NCBI RefSeq assembly: GCF_963378105.1
Contig: NZ_OY726398.1
Coordinates: 3,844,001 to 3,908,000 of the forward strand
Direction: 5' to 3'
From: Mycolicibacter sp. MU0102
GTDB lineage: Bacteria > Actinomycetota > Actinomycetes > Mycobacteriales > Mycobacteriaceae
Length of the DNA stretch: 64,000 bases
Each line of letters begins with the position of its first letter. Positions within the stretch are counted from its first letter, which is position 1. The notes below the pieces were generated by a model, which was not told where the DNA came from, did no database searches, and was given only the letters and a program-made list of their open reading frames with translations. Shown here one piece after another: positions 50,646 to 58,744 of this stretch. Both the position numbers and the translations under genes were made by a program.

Positions 50646-50694
50646 GACGCTCCATTCGCCCGGTCAGGATTGGCATCAAGCAATCAACTGTTGC

Positions 50695-50723
50695 GGTGAA
50701 CAGAAGATTAACCAAAGGTTACC
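50695..50723 (-). promoter_or_regulatory. PHO/RegX3-box-like triple repeat upstream of pknD
   Basis: On the minus strand three heptamers occur at exact 11-bp period: GGTAACC, GTTAATC and GTTCACC, each separated by 4 bp. Plus coordinates are 50717-50723, 50706-50712 and 50695-50701. They lie 50 bp upstream of the pknD start, in the 109-bp gap after the pstS of the same strand. Confidence 0.7.
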
Positions 50724-50754
50724 AGCGAAAATGGATCCCCGCAGATCTCGACGA

Positions 50755-51861
50755 TCAGGAAATAGCGTCGACCGCCGTCTTCAATTTCGACGTAAATTCC
50801 GGAGGTAGCGGAATATATCCGTACTGGTCCAGATCCTGCTGTCCGTCGCCGATCGCCGCCTGCATAAACGCCTTGACCGCTTGCGCCGTCGCCGAGTCGG
50901 GATATTTGGAGCAGACGATCTCGTAGGTCACCAGCACGATCGGGTAGGCACCCGCCACGGTCGGTTTGTAGAACGACGAGGTGTCCACCACCAGATCGTT
51001 TCCGGCACCGCTGAACTTGGCCCCGGCGATGGTCTTGTCCACCGAGTCGACAGAGATGGTCACCGGTTGCGGGCCCGCCGACGTGACGATCTGGGCCATG
51101 TTGAGCTCACGCCCCACCGCATAGGACCACTCGTTGTAGGTAATCGAGCCCTCGGTGCTTCGCAACATCGCCGACGTGCCGTCGTTGCCGGCCGCGCCGA
51201 CACCGGTACCACCATTGAAGGCCTTGCCCACCCCGCGCCCCCAGGATCCGTCGGAGGCGGTGTCGAGGTACTTCTGGAAGTTGTCGGTGGTTCCGGAGTC
51301 GTCGCTGCGGAACACCACGTGGATCGGCTCGGCGGGCAACGCCGCGTCCTTGTTGAGAGCCTTCAGCGCGGGGTCATCCCACTTGGTGATGGTGCCGTTG
51401 AAGATCTTGGCCATCGTGGGCCCGTCCAGGTCGAGTTCGTTGACGCCGCCGATGTTGTAGGTCACGGCAATCGGACCGAAGACGGTCGGCAGGTGCCAGG
51501 GCGTCGAGCCGCACCGCGCCGCCACCCGCTGCGGCTCACCGTTGGAAGGATCGAGCGGCGAGTCAGATCCGGCCAATTCGGTTTGCCCACTGGCGAATTC
51601 AGCAATGCCGTTGCCAGATCCGTTGGCCCGATAGTCCAGGGTGTAGTCCGGGCAGGCCCGGATGTAGGCGTAGACGAACTGTTCGATCGCGTGCGCCTGG
51701 GCCGTCGAACCGCTTGCAGTCAGCTTCTGCTTGCCGCCGCACTGCACCGCGGAGGATCCCGACCCCGAGGCCGACGACGATTCGCTACCACCGCAGGCCA
51801 CGACCATCAGCAGTACAGCCGCCAGCAGACTCGAGACGATACCGAATCGGTTGATCCTCAA
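50755..51861 (-). CDS. pstS: Phosphate-binding lipoprotein PstS (second copy)
   Basis: A 368-aa lipoprotein. TTG at 51861 is preferred over GTG at 51894 because AAGGAG lies 5 nt upstream and because the lipobox VVAC then falls at Cys23, as in the other two PstS proteins here. Motifs ASGSTAQ and RSDDSGTTDNFQKYL are present. It follows the pstB at 51919 on the same strand and precedes pknD, matching the pstB-pstS-pknD neighbourhood known from M. tuberculosis. Confidence 0.92.
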   Translation of the reverse strand: MRINRFGIVSSLLAAVLLMVVACGGSESSSASGSGSSAVQCGGKQKLTASGSTAQAHAIEQFVYAYIRACPDYTLDYRANGSGNGIAEFASGQTELAGSDSPLDPSNGEPQRVAARCGSTPWHLPTVFGPIAVTYNIGGVNELDLDGPTMAKIFNGTITKWDDPALKALNKDAALPAEPIHVVFRSDDSGTTDNFQKYLDTASDGSWGRGVGKAFNGGTGVGAAGNDGTSAMLRSTEGSITYNEWSYAVGRELNMAQIVTSAGPQPVTISVDSVDKTIAGAKFSGAGNDLVVDTSSFYKPTVAGAYPIVLVTYEIVCSKYPDSATAQAVKAFMQAAIGDGQQDLDQYGYIPLPPEFTSKLKTAVDAIS

Positions 51862-51918
51862 CGGCGCTCCTTCGGCAGTCAGCGGGGAAACCACACGGTA
51901 GCCGAATCCGGTAATAAG

Positions 51919-52695
51919 TCAGCCAAAGCGACCCGAGATGTAATCCTCGGTTTCCTTAAGTCTCGGATTAGAGAAAATCTTCTCGGTCCCGTCAATCTCG
52001 ACCAATCGGCCGGGCTTCCCGACGGCCTCCAGGTTGAAGAACGCCGTCTGATCACTCACCCGCGCCGCCTGCTGCATGTTGTGAGTGACGATCACGATGG
52101 TGTAGTCCTGCTTGAGCTGGGAGATCAGCTCTTCGATAGCCATCGTCGAGATCGGATCCAACGCCGAACAGGGCTCATCCATCAACAGTACGTCGGGTTG
52201 CACCGCGATAGCCCGCGCGATACACAACCGCTGCTGCTGACCACCGGAAAGCCCGCCGCCAGGCTTATCCAGCCGGTCCTTGACCTCGTTCCACAAGTTC
52301 GCCCCGCGCAGCGACTGCTCGACGGTCTCGTCGAGCAACTTGCGATTGCGCACCCCTTGCAGCGTCAGCCCGGCGACCACATTGTCGCGGATCGACATGG
52401 TGGGAAACGGGTTTGGGCGCTGAAACACCATCCCGATCGCCTTACGGACCCCCACCGGGTCGATGCCCGCCTGGTAGATGTCCTCACCGTCGAGCAACAC
52501 CGAGCCCTCAACTCGCGCGCCCTGGATGACCTCGTGCATCCGGTTGAGCGTGCGCAGCACCGTCGACTTGCCGCAGCCCGATGGCCCGATGAACGCGGTG
52601 ACGCTGCGTGGCGGCACCGACAACGTCACATCGGCCACCGCGTGAAACGACCCGTAATAGATGTTGACGTCGCTCAGGTCCAACCTTTTGGCCAC
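51919..52695 (-). CDS. pstB: Phosphate ABC transporter ATPase PstB (tandem copy 1)
   Basis: A 258-aa ABC ATPase with Walker A GPSGCGKST, Q-loop QRPNPFP, signature LSGGQQQR, Walker B LLMDEPCSALDP and switch His (THNM). GTG at 52695 follows GAGGAGAAG. It is one of two tandem pstB genes of identical length; the internal region encoding the signature and Walker B is nearly identical in DNA to the other copy. It powers phosphate uptake. Confidence 0.93.
   Translation of the reverse strand: MAKRLDLSDVNIYYGSFHAVADVTLSVPPRSVTAFIGPSGCGKSTVLRTLNRMHEVIQGARVEGSVLLDGEDIYQAGIDPVGVRKAIGMVFQRPNPFPTMSIRDNVVAGLTLQGVRNRKLLDETVEQSLRGANLWNEVKDRLDKPGGGLSGGQQQRLCIARAIAVQPDVLLMDEPCSALDPISTMAIEELISQLKQDYTIVIVTHNMQQAARVSDQTAFFNLEAVGKPGRLVEIDGTEKIFSNPRLKETEDYISGRFG
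52029..52311. repeat. 283-bp near-identical tract in pstB copy 1 (gene conversion)
   Basis: Positions 52029-52311 match 53115-53397 with a constant offset of 1086 and a single difference (C at 52093, G at 53179). Just outside both edges the two genes differ at many positions. The tract covers codons of about residues 129-222. Confidence 0.9.
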
Positions 52696-53004
52696 TGGCA
52701 GCCTTCTCCTCACTCGACTCAACCTGTCCCGGCCCGAATGTTCGGCGGCCCAGACCTTCTTGGAGCAACGATCTGCGCGCCAGCCTAGCCACGATCTTGA
52801 GTCCCGCAATTTGGACAACGGCATCGACGCCGCCCGCCTATACCTCGAAGCGCCACGGTCCGATGGCGGCGGCGGCGACAATCACCGCCAGATCCGGGTG
52901 ACGTACCAGCAACTCACGCCGCGCAGGCCCGTGAGCTGATACCCGAAATACGTTACGCCCCAGGCGGTTAAGCCGCCGATCGTGACGCCTGCGCTCGCGA
53001 TCGC
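52696..53004. other. 309-bp gap between tandem pstB genes
   Basis: No convincing gene. Reading on the minus strand directly after the TAG of the upstream pstB (53005-53007), the same frame stays open for about 41 codons with a hydrophobic stretch (AIASAGVTIGGLTAWGV) and then stops; no start codon precedes it, so it may be a remnant. The ribosome-binding site of pstB copy 1 is at the low end. Confidence 0.4.
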
Positions 53005-53781
53005 CTAGCCGAATCGACCGGAGATGTAGTCCTCGGTCTCTTTGAAACTCGGGTTGGAGAAGATCTTCTCGGTCCCGTCGATCTCGATCAGCCGGCCGGG
53101 CTTGCCGACATCGGCCAGGTTGAAGAACGCCGTCTGATCACTCACCCGCGCCGCCTGCTGCATGTTGTGAGTGACGATGACGATGGTGTAGTCCTGCTTG
53201 AGCTGGGAGATCAGCTCTTCGATAGCCATCGTCGAGATCGGATCCAACGCCGAACAGGGCTCATCCATCAACAGTACGTCGGGTTGCACCGCGATAGCCC
53301 GCGCGATACACAACCGCTGCTGCTGACCACCGGAAAGCCCGCCGCCAGGCTTATCCAGCCGGTCCTTGACCTCGTTCCACAAGTTCGCCCCGCGCAGGGA
53401 GAACTCCGCGGTTTCGTCGAGCGCCCGGCGGTTACGGATTCCCTGCAGTTTGAGGCCGGCCACCACGTTGTCACGAATGGACATGGTGGGGAAGGGATTC
53501 GGGCGCTGAAACACCATTCCGACGGCTTGGCGAACCCCCACCGGGTCGATTCCGGGGCGGTAGATGTTCTCGCCGTCGAGCAACACCGAGCCCTCGATGC
53601 GGGCACCCGGAGTGGTCTCGTGCATCCGGTTGAGCGTGCGCAGCACCGTCGACTTGCCGCATCCGGACGGACCGATGAACGCGGTGACACTGCGCGGCGC
53701 GACCGACAGCGACACGTCGGCCACCGCGTGAAACGACCCGTAAAAGATGTTGAGGTCGGTGAGGTCCAACCTTTTAGCCAC
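53005..53781 (-). CDS. pstB: Phosphate ABC transporter ATPase PstB/PhoT (tandem copy 2)
   Basis: A 258-aa ATPase with the same motifs as copy 1 and a GTG start at 53781 preceded by GGAGAG. It directly follows pstS-pstC-pstA on the minus strand, the classical pstSCAB order. In M. tuberculosis the gene between phoY2 and mshD is phoT, so this copy or copy 1 corresponds to it. It shares a 283-bp near-identical tract (53115-53397) with copy 1. Confidence 0.93.
   Translation of the reverse strand: MAKRLDLTDLNIFYGSFHAVADVSLSVAPRSVTAFIGPSGCGKSTVLRTLNRMHETTPGARIEGSVLLDGENIYRPGIDPVGVRQAVGMVFQRPNPFPTMSIRDNVVAGLKLQGIRNRRALDETAEFSLRGANLWNEVKDRLDKPGGGLSGGQQQRLCIARAIAVQPDVLLMDEPCSALDPISTMAIEELISQLKQDYTIVIVTHNMQQAARVSDQTAFFNLADVGKPGRLIEIDGTEKIFSNPSFKETEDYISGRFG
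53115..53397. repeat. 283-bp near-identical tract in pstB copy 2
   Basis: Partner of the tract at 52029-52311; one mismatch in 283 bp. The abrupt edges, inside coding sequence, suggest non-reciprocal exchange between the tandem genes rather than recent whole-gene duplication. Confidence 0.9.
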
Positions 53782-53833
53782 CGTGCAGCTCTCCTTGTTC
53801 GCCCATCGCTACGCGCTGGTTGTCGAGACCGGT

Positions 53834-54748
53834 CTAGAACTTCTTGGGAGCGAAGATGCGTGCCCCGAACCTGGCCGCCACGTTGAGTAGCGCGATCAGC
53901 AGGATGAGCGTCAGCGCAGCGCCCCAGAGGCGATCCGTGGGCACCGCGCTGGCGCCCGCCCCGGCCGATGTCTGGTCATACATCATTCCCGGCAGCGACC
54001 CCATGAAGCCGTGGAACATATCGAAATTGATCGCCTGCGAGTAGCCGACCAGGATCAACAGCGGCGCGGTCTCGCCCATCACCCGGGCCAGCGCCAACAG
54101 TATTCCGGTGACGATGCCGGACAGCGCCGTCGGAATCACGATGCTGGTGATGGTCTTCCACTTGGGTGCGCCCAACGCGTAGCTGGCTTCGCGCAGGTCC
54201 ATCGGAATGATCCGCAGCATCTCCTCGGTGGCTCGCACGATCACCGGCACCATCAGCAGCACCAATGACAGCGACACCGCGAAACCGGAGCGGTGAAATC
54301 CCAAGGTGGCCACCCACAACGCGTAGACAAACAGCGCGGCAACGATCGACGGCACCCCGGTGAGGATGTCGACCATGAACGTCGCCAGCTTGCCCAATCG
54401 GGTACCGGCACCGTATTCGACGAGATAGATCGCGACGAAGATTCCGATCGGGATTGAGATGGCCGCGCACAGCAGTCCTTGCAGCAGGGTCCCGATGATC
54501 GCATGGTAGGCACCGCCGCCGGCCACGAACGCCGTCATGCCGGCCTGCGAGTGGGTCCACCAGGAACTGGTGCTGACGGCACCGAAACCGAAGTCGAACA
54601 CCGAGTACATCACCCACACCAGGGGCACCAACGCCAAGGCCATCGCGGCGGTGACCAGCACCGTCGCAATCGAATTGGCCACGCGGCGGCGCAGGCCGAC
54701 CCCCGCAAACGTGCGCAGTTTGACGGGCCGGTCTAGCAACGCGGTCAT
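53834..54748 (-). CDS. pstA: Phosphate ABC transporter permease PstA (second copy)
   Basis: A 304-aa permease with six hydrophobic helices, STSSWWTHSQAGM after helix 1 and the coupling loop REASYALGAPKWKTI. ATG at 54748 overlaps the pstC stop (ATGA). The gene is followed by pstB 52 bp downstream. It is a paralogue of the plus-strand pstA at 47628. Confidence 0.92.
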   Translation of the reverse strand: MTALLDRPVKLRTFAGVGLRRRVANSIATVLVTAAMALALVPLVWVMYSVFDFGFGAVSTSSWWTHSQAGMTAFVAGGGAYHAIIGTLLQGLLCAAISIPIGIFVAIYLVEYGAGTRLGKLATFMVDILTGVPSIVAALFVYALWVATLGFHRSGFAVSLSLVLLMVPVIVRATEEMLRIIPMDLREASYALGAPKWKTITSIVIPTALSGIVTGILLALARVMGETAPLLILVGYSQAINFDMFHGFMGSLPGMMYDQTSAGAGASAVPTDRLWGAALTLILLIALLNVAARFGARIFAPKKF

Positions 54749-55800
54749 GAATGCACCTTCTGGGTGATCGCGGCGCGCGCCAGCGCGTTGACGACAAGCG
54801 TCAGCACGAACAACACCAGACCGGCTGCGATGTAGGCGCCCGCCTTGTACTGATCGTTGAATTCCGATGCGGTGGCGGCGATCTTGGTGGCGAAAGTGGA
54901 ACCGCCGTCGAACAGCGACCAGTTGAACGCCTTCTGGGTGGAACGCAGGATGATCAGCAACGCGACCGTCTCACCGAGCGCGCGACCCAAGCCCAGCATC
55001 GCAGCGCTGATGTAGCCGGAGCGACCGAACGGCAGCATCACCATCTTGACCACCTCCCAGCGCGTCGCGCCCAGCGCCAGGGCGGCCTCGACCTGGCCGC
55101 GGGGCGTCTGAGCCAGCACCTCGCGGGTGACCGCGGTGATGATCGGCAGGATCATCACCGCCAGCACGATTCCGCCGGTGAAGATGGTGCCGCCGCCCGC
55201 CACCGAGGCGTTGCCGTCGGCGAACAGGAAGAACCCGCCGAGGTGTTCGTTGAGCCATAACGCGGTGCCGCGCAACTGCGGGGCCAGCACATACAGGCCC
55301 CAGGCTCCGTAGATGATCGACGGCACGGCGGCCAGCAGTTCGACCATGTACCCCAAGAGCCCGACGAGCCGCCGGGGCGCGTACTCGGCGAGATAGATCG
55401 CGACGCCCAGCGCGACCGGCATTGCCAGCAACAGCGCGAACAGCGAGACGAACACCGTCACCTGCAGCATCTCTGCGATGCCGAAGTGCATCGCAGAGGT
55501 GTTGGTGGTGACCCAACTGCCGCCGTAGGTGAAGAAGTTCTCCCGGTTGCGCTGCAGCGCCGGTATCGCCCGCAGCAGCAGGAAGCCTCCGACGGCGCTG
55601 ATCAACACGATGATCAGCACCCCGGAGCCTTCTGCGACTAGGCGGAACAGCCGGTCTTGCAGGCGGCTGCCGGTGGAACGCAGCGCCGTCGGGGTCACCG
55701 ACGACGTCGATGCAGGCGCGGACACAGACGAGTCGGCGATGCCTGACACCCCCTCATCGCTTGCGGCACGGCGGCTACTGGATCGCGTCGATGGCGGCAC
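54745..55800 (-). CDS. pstC: Phosphate ABC transporter permease PstC (second copy)
   Basis: A 351-aa permease if started at GTG 55800, which overlaps pstS by 26 bp; a GTG at 55749 is also possible. The extra N-terminal 45 residues are Ser/Ala-rich and hydrophilic. Six helices follow, with the coupling loop VEAALALGATRWEVV. It ends in an ATGA overlap with pstA. It forms the channel of the second Pst system. Confidence 0.9.
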   Translation of the reverse strand: MPPSTRSSSRRAASDEGVSGIADSSVSAPASTSSVTPTALRSTGSRLQDRLFRLVAEGSGVLIIVLISAVGGFLLLRAIPALQRNRENFFTYGGSWVTTNTSAMHFGIAEMLQVTVFVSLFALLLAMPVALGVAIYLAEYAPRRLVGLLGYMVELLAAVPSIIYGAWGLYVLAPQLRGTALWLNEHLGGFFLFADGNASVAGGGTIFTGGIVLAVMILPIITAVTREVLAQTPRGQVEAALALGATRWEVVKMVMLPFGRSGYISAAMLGLGRALGETVALLIILRSTQKAFNWSLFDGGSTFATKIAATASEFNDQYKAGAYIAAGLVLFVLTLVVNALARAAITQKVHS

Positions 55801-56893
55801 TCAAGCGCCGTTTCAACTGGTCCGGCAGCCGGACGTAACCGGCGGACGACAGTTCGTCCTGGCCGCTGGTGGAGGCCGTCCTCAGGAAGGACTTCACGGC
55901 CGCCGACGTGTCGGGGTCGTAGCCCTTGGAGCAGACGATCTCATAGGTCACCAAGACTAGCGGGTACGCAGCGGCCTGCTTGGTGCCGTAAAGCGACCTC
56001 AGGTCCAACCGCATGTCGTTGGTGTCCGGGGAAACGAATCCGGCCGACTGAATCGCGACACCGGCCGATTCGTCGGTGGCCGCGACCACTCCAGAGCCGG
56101 AGTCGATCATCGCCGACCGAAGGTTGGCCTGGTCGGCGAAGCCCTTCTCGACGTAGCCGACGGCACCGGGCGTGCTCTGCACCGCCTGCACGACCCCGGC
56201 CGACTTCTGCGCGCCCTCGCCGACGCCGCCCTGGAATTCGCTGCCTTCACCCTTGGTCCAGGTCTGCGGTGCTGCAGCGCTGAGGTACTTCTGGAAGTTG
56301 TCGGTGGTGCCCGACGAGTCCGAGCGGTAGATCGGCGTGATGGCGATCGGCGGGAGTTCCACGCCCGGGTTGAGGGCCACCAGCGCGGGGTCGTTCCAGC
56401 TGGTGATGGCTCCGCTGAAGATCCGGGCAAGCACGTCACCGTTGAGGACCAGGTTCTCCACCCCGTCGAGGTGGTAGGCGATGCTGACCGGCCCGAACAC
56501 CAGCGGCAGATGCCATGCCGGGTTCTGACCGCAGCGGTCGGCCGCCTCGGCGACCTGCGCTTCGCTCAGCGGCGAGTCCGAACCGGCGAAGTCGACGTGC
56601 CCGGCGATGAACTGCTCGCGGCCGGCGCCCGACCCGGTCGGGTTGTACGACAGGTTCTTGCCCGAGCACTCTTTGCCCCACACCTGGTTGAACACCGCTA
56701 TCGCGTTCTGCTGAGCAGTCGATCCCTCAGCGGTCAGCGTGTTCTTGCCGGCGCACTCGGCGGAGTCGGCTTTGCCGGAGGTGGTGCCGGTGCCGGACGG
56801 GCTTGCGGTGTTGTCATCGCTGCCGCAGCCACTGAGCGCCAGACCGGTCATCGCGGCCGCTACCAGCGCAAGACCCGCCTTTGTGCGTTTCAT
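55775..56893 (-). CDS. pstS: Phosphate-binding lipoprotein PstS (third copy)
   Basis: A 372-aa lipoprotein starting at ATG 56893 (MKRTKAGLAL), with lipobox LSGC at Cys23. Motifs AEGSTAQQN and RSDSSGTTDNF are kept. It leads pstS-pstC-pstA-pstB on the minus strand. A PHO-box-like direct repeat (ATTCACC-N4-GTTCATC on the minus strand) lies 78-95 bp upstream. It diverges most from the other two PstS proteins, notably around its C-terminal half. Confidence 0.93.
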   Translation of the reverse strand: MKRTKAGLALVAAAMTGLALSGCGSDDNTASPSGTGTTSGKADSAECAGKNTLTAEGSTAQQNAIAVFNQVWGKECSGKNLSYNPTGSGAGREQFIAGHVDFAGSDSPLSEAQVAEAADRCGQNPAWHLPLVFGPVSIAYHLDGVENLVLNGDVLARIFSGAITSWNDPALVALNPGVELPPIAITPIYRSDSSGTTDNFQKYLSAAAPQTWTKGEGSEFQGGVGEGAQKSAGVVQAVQSTPGAVGYVEKGFADQANLRSAMIDSGSGVVAATDESAGVAIQSAGFVSPDTNDMRLDLRSLYGTKQAAAYPLVLVTYEIVCSKGYDPDTSAAVKSFLRTASTSGQDELSSAGYVRLPDQLKRRLSAAIDAIQ

Positions 56894-56970
56894 CAGTTCT
56901 CGCTTTCTCGCTTCCGGTTCAAATCTCTCCGGGAACGTATGCGGCACTTATGGATGGCAGCCACATGGCA

Positions 56971-56988
56971 GATGAACGGGCGGTGAAT
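56971..56988 (-). promoter_or_regulatory. PHO/RegX3-box-like direct repeat upstream of pstS
   Basis: On the minus strand ATTCACC and GTTCATC are separated by GCCC, an 11-bp period (plus coordinates 56982-56988 and 56971-56977). Each heptamer matches GTTCACC at 6 of 7 positions. The site lies in the 111-bp gap between mshD and pstS. Confidence 0.65.
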
Positions 56989-57004
56989 AGATTCCAGAGC
57001 CGCA

Positions 57005-57916
57005 TCAAGGCTGATCCAGCGCGGCGTAAGCGGTGTCGACACTGTGCACCACAAAGCCCAACTGCTCGTAGGTGCGCAACGCCGCGGTGTTGTCCGCCTC
57101 GACGTAAAGCAGCACGATCGGCGCCTCGACATCGGCAAGCCGGTCCGCCAGGTAGACCAGGCCGATCTCGGTCAGCACCCGGCCCAGACCGCGGCCCTGG
57201 GCGGCCGGATCGACTCCCACCACGTAGACCTCGCCGGCGCGTTCGGCGCCCGGTTTGCCGGAGTGAATCTTGGTCCAGTGAAACCCCAGCAGCACGGGTC
57301 CGTCGAACGCCAGAAACAGTCCGGCCGGATCGAACCACGCCTCGGCGCGCCGCTGCGCCAGATCCTCGGCCGTCCAGCCGCCCTGCTCGGGATGCCAGGA
57401 GAACGCGGCGTTGTTGACGCGCAGCAGTTCGGCGTCGTCGCTCGTACCCGCATAGGTGCGAATCGTCACCCCGGACGGAACCGTCGTGTTGATGCGGAGG
57501 TCGTGCAGCGATCGGCGCATCTGCAGCAGCTCACGGACCGCGGCCAGCCCCAGCGCCTCGGCCGTGGATCGGGCGGCGGGCAGGGTGCCGTGCGCCCAGA
57601 ACCGGGTGCCACCGTCCGTTTTGGCCAGTGCGGCGCGGGCCATCGTCGCCCCGATACCGCGCCGCCGGGCCTGCGGCGCCACCACCAGCTCCGCCATCGG
57701 CACGGCATCCTCGGAGCCCGCGGCCAGGTTCAGATAGCCCAGCACCGCCCCGCCGTCGGCGGCGACCAGATGTTCGGTGCGCGAAGCGGCGAGCTCCCGC
57801 ACTACCTGCTCCCCTACCGGGGCGACGCCGTCATGGTGGCCGGCAGCGGTGATCAGCTCGCGGATCTGCCGCTGCTGGTCATCGGTCAGTGCGGCATGCC
57901 ATTGCGGGGCGGTCAC
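57005..57916 (-). CDS. mshD: Mycothiol acetyltransferase MshD
   Basis: A 303-aa protein made of two tandem GNAT domains. Acetyl-CoA-binding motifs are VAPQARRRGIGATMARAAL in the first and VDPAAQGRGLGRVLTEIGL in the second. MshD acetylates Cys-GlcN-Ins in the last step of mycothiol synthesis, the actinobacterial thiol. The GTG at 57916 overlaps the stop of the glnR gene (GTGA), as in M. tuberculosis Rv0818-Rv0819. It is followed by pstS on the same strand. Confidence 0.94.
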   Translation of the reverse strand: MTAPQWHAALTDDQQRQIRELITAAGHHDGVAPVGEQVVRELAASRTEHLVAADGGAVLGYLNLAAGSEDAVPMAELVVAPQARRRGIGATMARAALAKTDGGTRFWAHGTLPAARSTAEALGLAAVRELLQMRRSLHDLRINTTVPSGVTIRTYAGTSDDAELLRVNNAAFSWHPEQGGWTAEDLAQRRAEAWFDPAGLFLAFDGPVLLGFHWTKIHSGKPGAERAGEVYVVGVDPAAQGRGLGRVLTEIGLVYLADRLADVEAPIVLLYVEADNTAALRTYEQLGFVVHSVDTAYAALDQP

Positions 57917-58683
57917 TGACTGGTCAGCGGCTCGGGCGCACCGCCGTCGGCGCCGTCGAGGTCCTCGACCATGTCGTCCTCGCCCTCGTCGCCGGATGCG
58001 GCCGCGGAGTGGCCCCGCACCGGCCGGACCGCTTTGTATCCGACGTTGCGGACCGTGCCGATCAGCGACTCGTACTCCGGCCCGAGCTTGGCGCGCAACC
58101 GCCGGACGTGCACGTCGACGGTGCGCGTACCGCCGAAGAAGTCGTAGCCCCAGACCTCCTGCAACAACTGCGCCCGGGTGAAGACCCGGCCGACGTGTTG
58201 GGTGAGGTACTTCAGCAGCTCGAACTCCTTGTAGGTCAGGTCCAGCGGACGGCCCCGCAACCTTGCGGTGTAGGTGCCCTCGTCGATCACCAGCTCGCCG
58301 AGCTTGGTCTGTCCCGAGGCCTGCTCGGCGGCCGGCGCGCCATGGCGTCCGGTCAGCAGCCGCAGCCGGGCGTCGGTCTCGGCGGGTCCGGTACCCGGAA
58401 GCAGAATTTCGTCGATACCCCACTCGGCATTGACCGCCACCAGTCCGCCCTCGGTCACGATCGCGACCACCGGGACCGATCCCGCAGTGGCGCTCAGCAG
58501 CCGGCACAGTCCGCGTGCCGCGGCCAGATCGGTGCGCGCGTCGACCAGAACCACCTCGGCCGAACCGGCCTCAAGCAGCGCAGAAACCTCGGGCGCCGCT
58601 GTCCGCACGGTGTGTGCAAGCAGGGACAGTGACGGCAACACCCCGTCGGGGTGTAGGTCAGCGGTCAACAGCAGTAGCTCCAA
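57913..58683 (-). CDS. glnR: Orphan OmpR-type response regulator GlnR
   Basis: A 256-aa protein, TTG start at 58683 preceded by GGAGGG. The receiver domain (1-110) retains an Asp in VVLVDARTD but is atypical; the winged-helix DNA-binding domain (about 128-222) contains LDLTYKEFELLKYLTQH and VDVHVRRLRAKLG. No cognate kinase is adjacent. GlnR controls nitrogen assimilation in actinobacteria. A C-terminal acidic tail follows. Order glnR-mshD is conserved. Confidence 0.92.
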   Translation of the reverse strand: MELLLLTADLHPDGVLPSLSLLAHTVRTAAPEVSALLEAGSAEVVLVDARTDLAAARGLCRLLSATAGSVPVVAIVTEGGLVAVNAEWGIDEILLPGTGPAETDARLRLLTGRHGAPAAEQASGQTKLGELVIDEGTYTARLRGRPLDLTYKEFELLKYLTQHVGRVFTRAQLLQEVWGYDFFGGTRTVDVHVRRLRAKLGPEYESLIGTVRNVGYKAVRPVRGHSAAASGDEGEDDMVEDLDGADGGAPEPLTSQ

Positions 58684-58732
58684 TAGAGGCCCTCCAGCGT
58701 CCCAGGTGATCTAACGATAGCGTGCGACCTGC

Positions 58733-58738
58733 CAGAAT
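58733..58738 (+). promoter_or_regulatory. -10-like element CAGAAT before lmeA
   Basis: CAGAAT ends 6 nt before the GTG at 58745, consistent with a leaderless transcript. The first base departs from TANNNT. Confidence 0.4.
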
Positions 58739-58744
58739 GACCGA

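Noticed and set aside
52508..52939. Frames of 92-94 codons in and beside the gap between the pstB genes
   Set aside because: They lack motifs and one overlaps pstB copy 1 in another frame; no ribosome-binding site or conserved protein pattern supports them.
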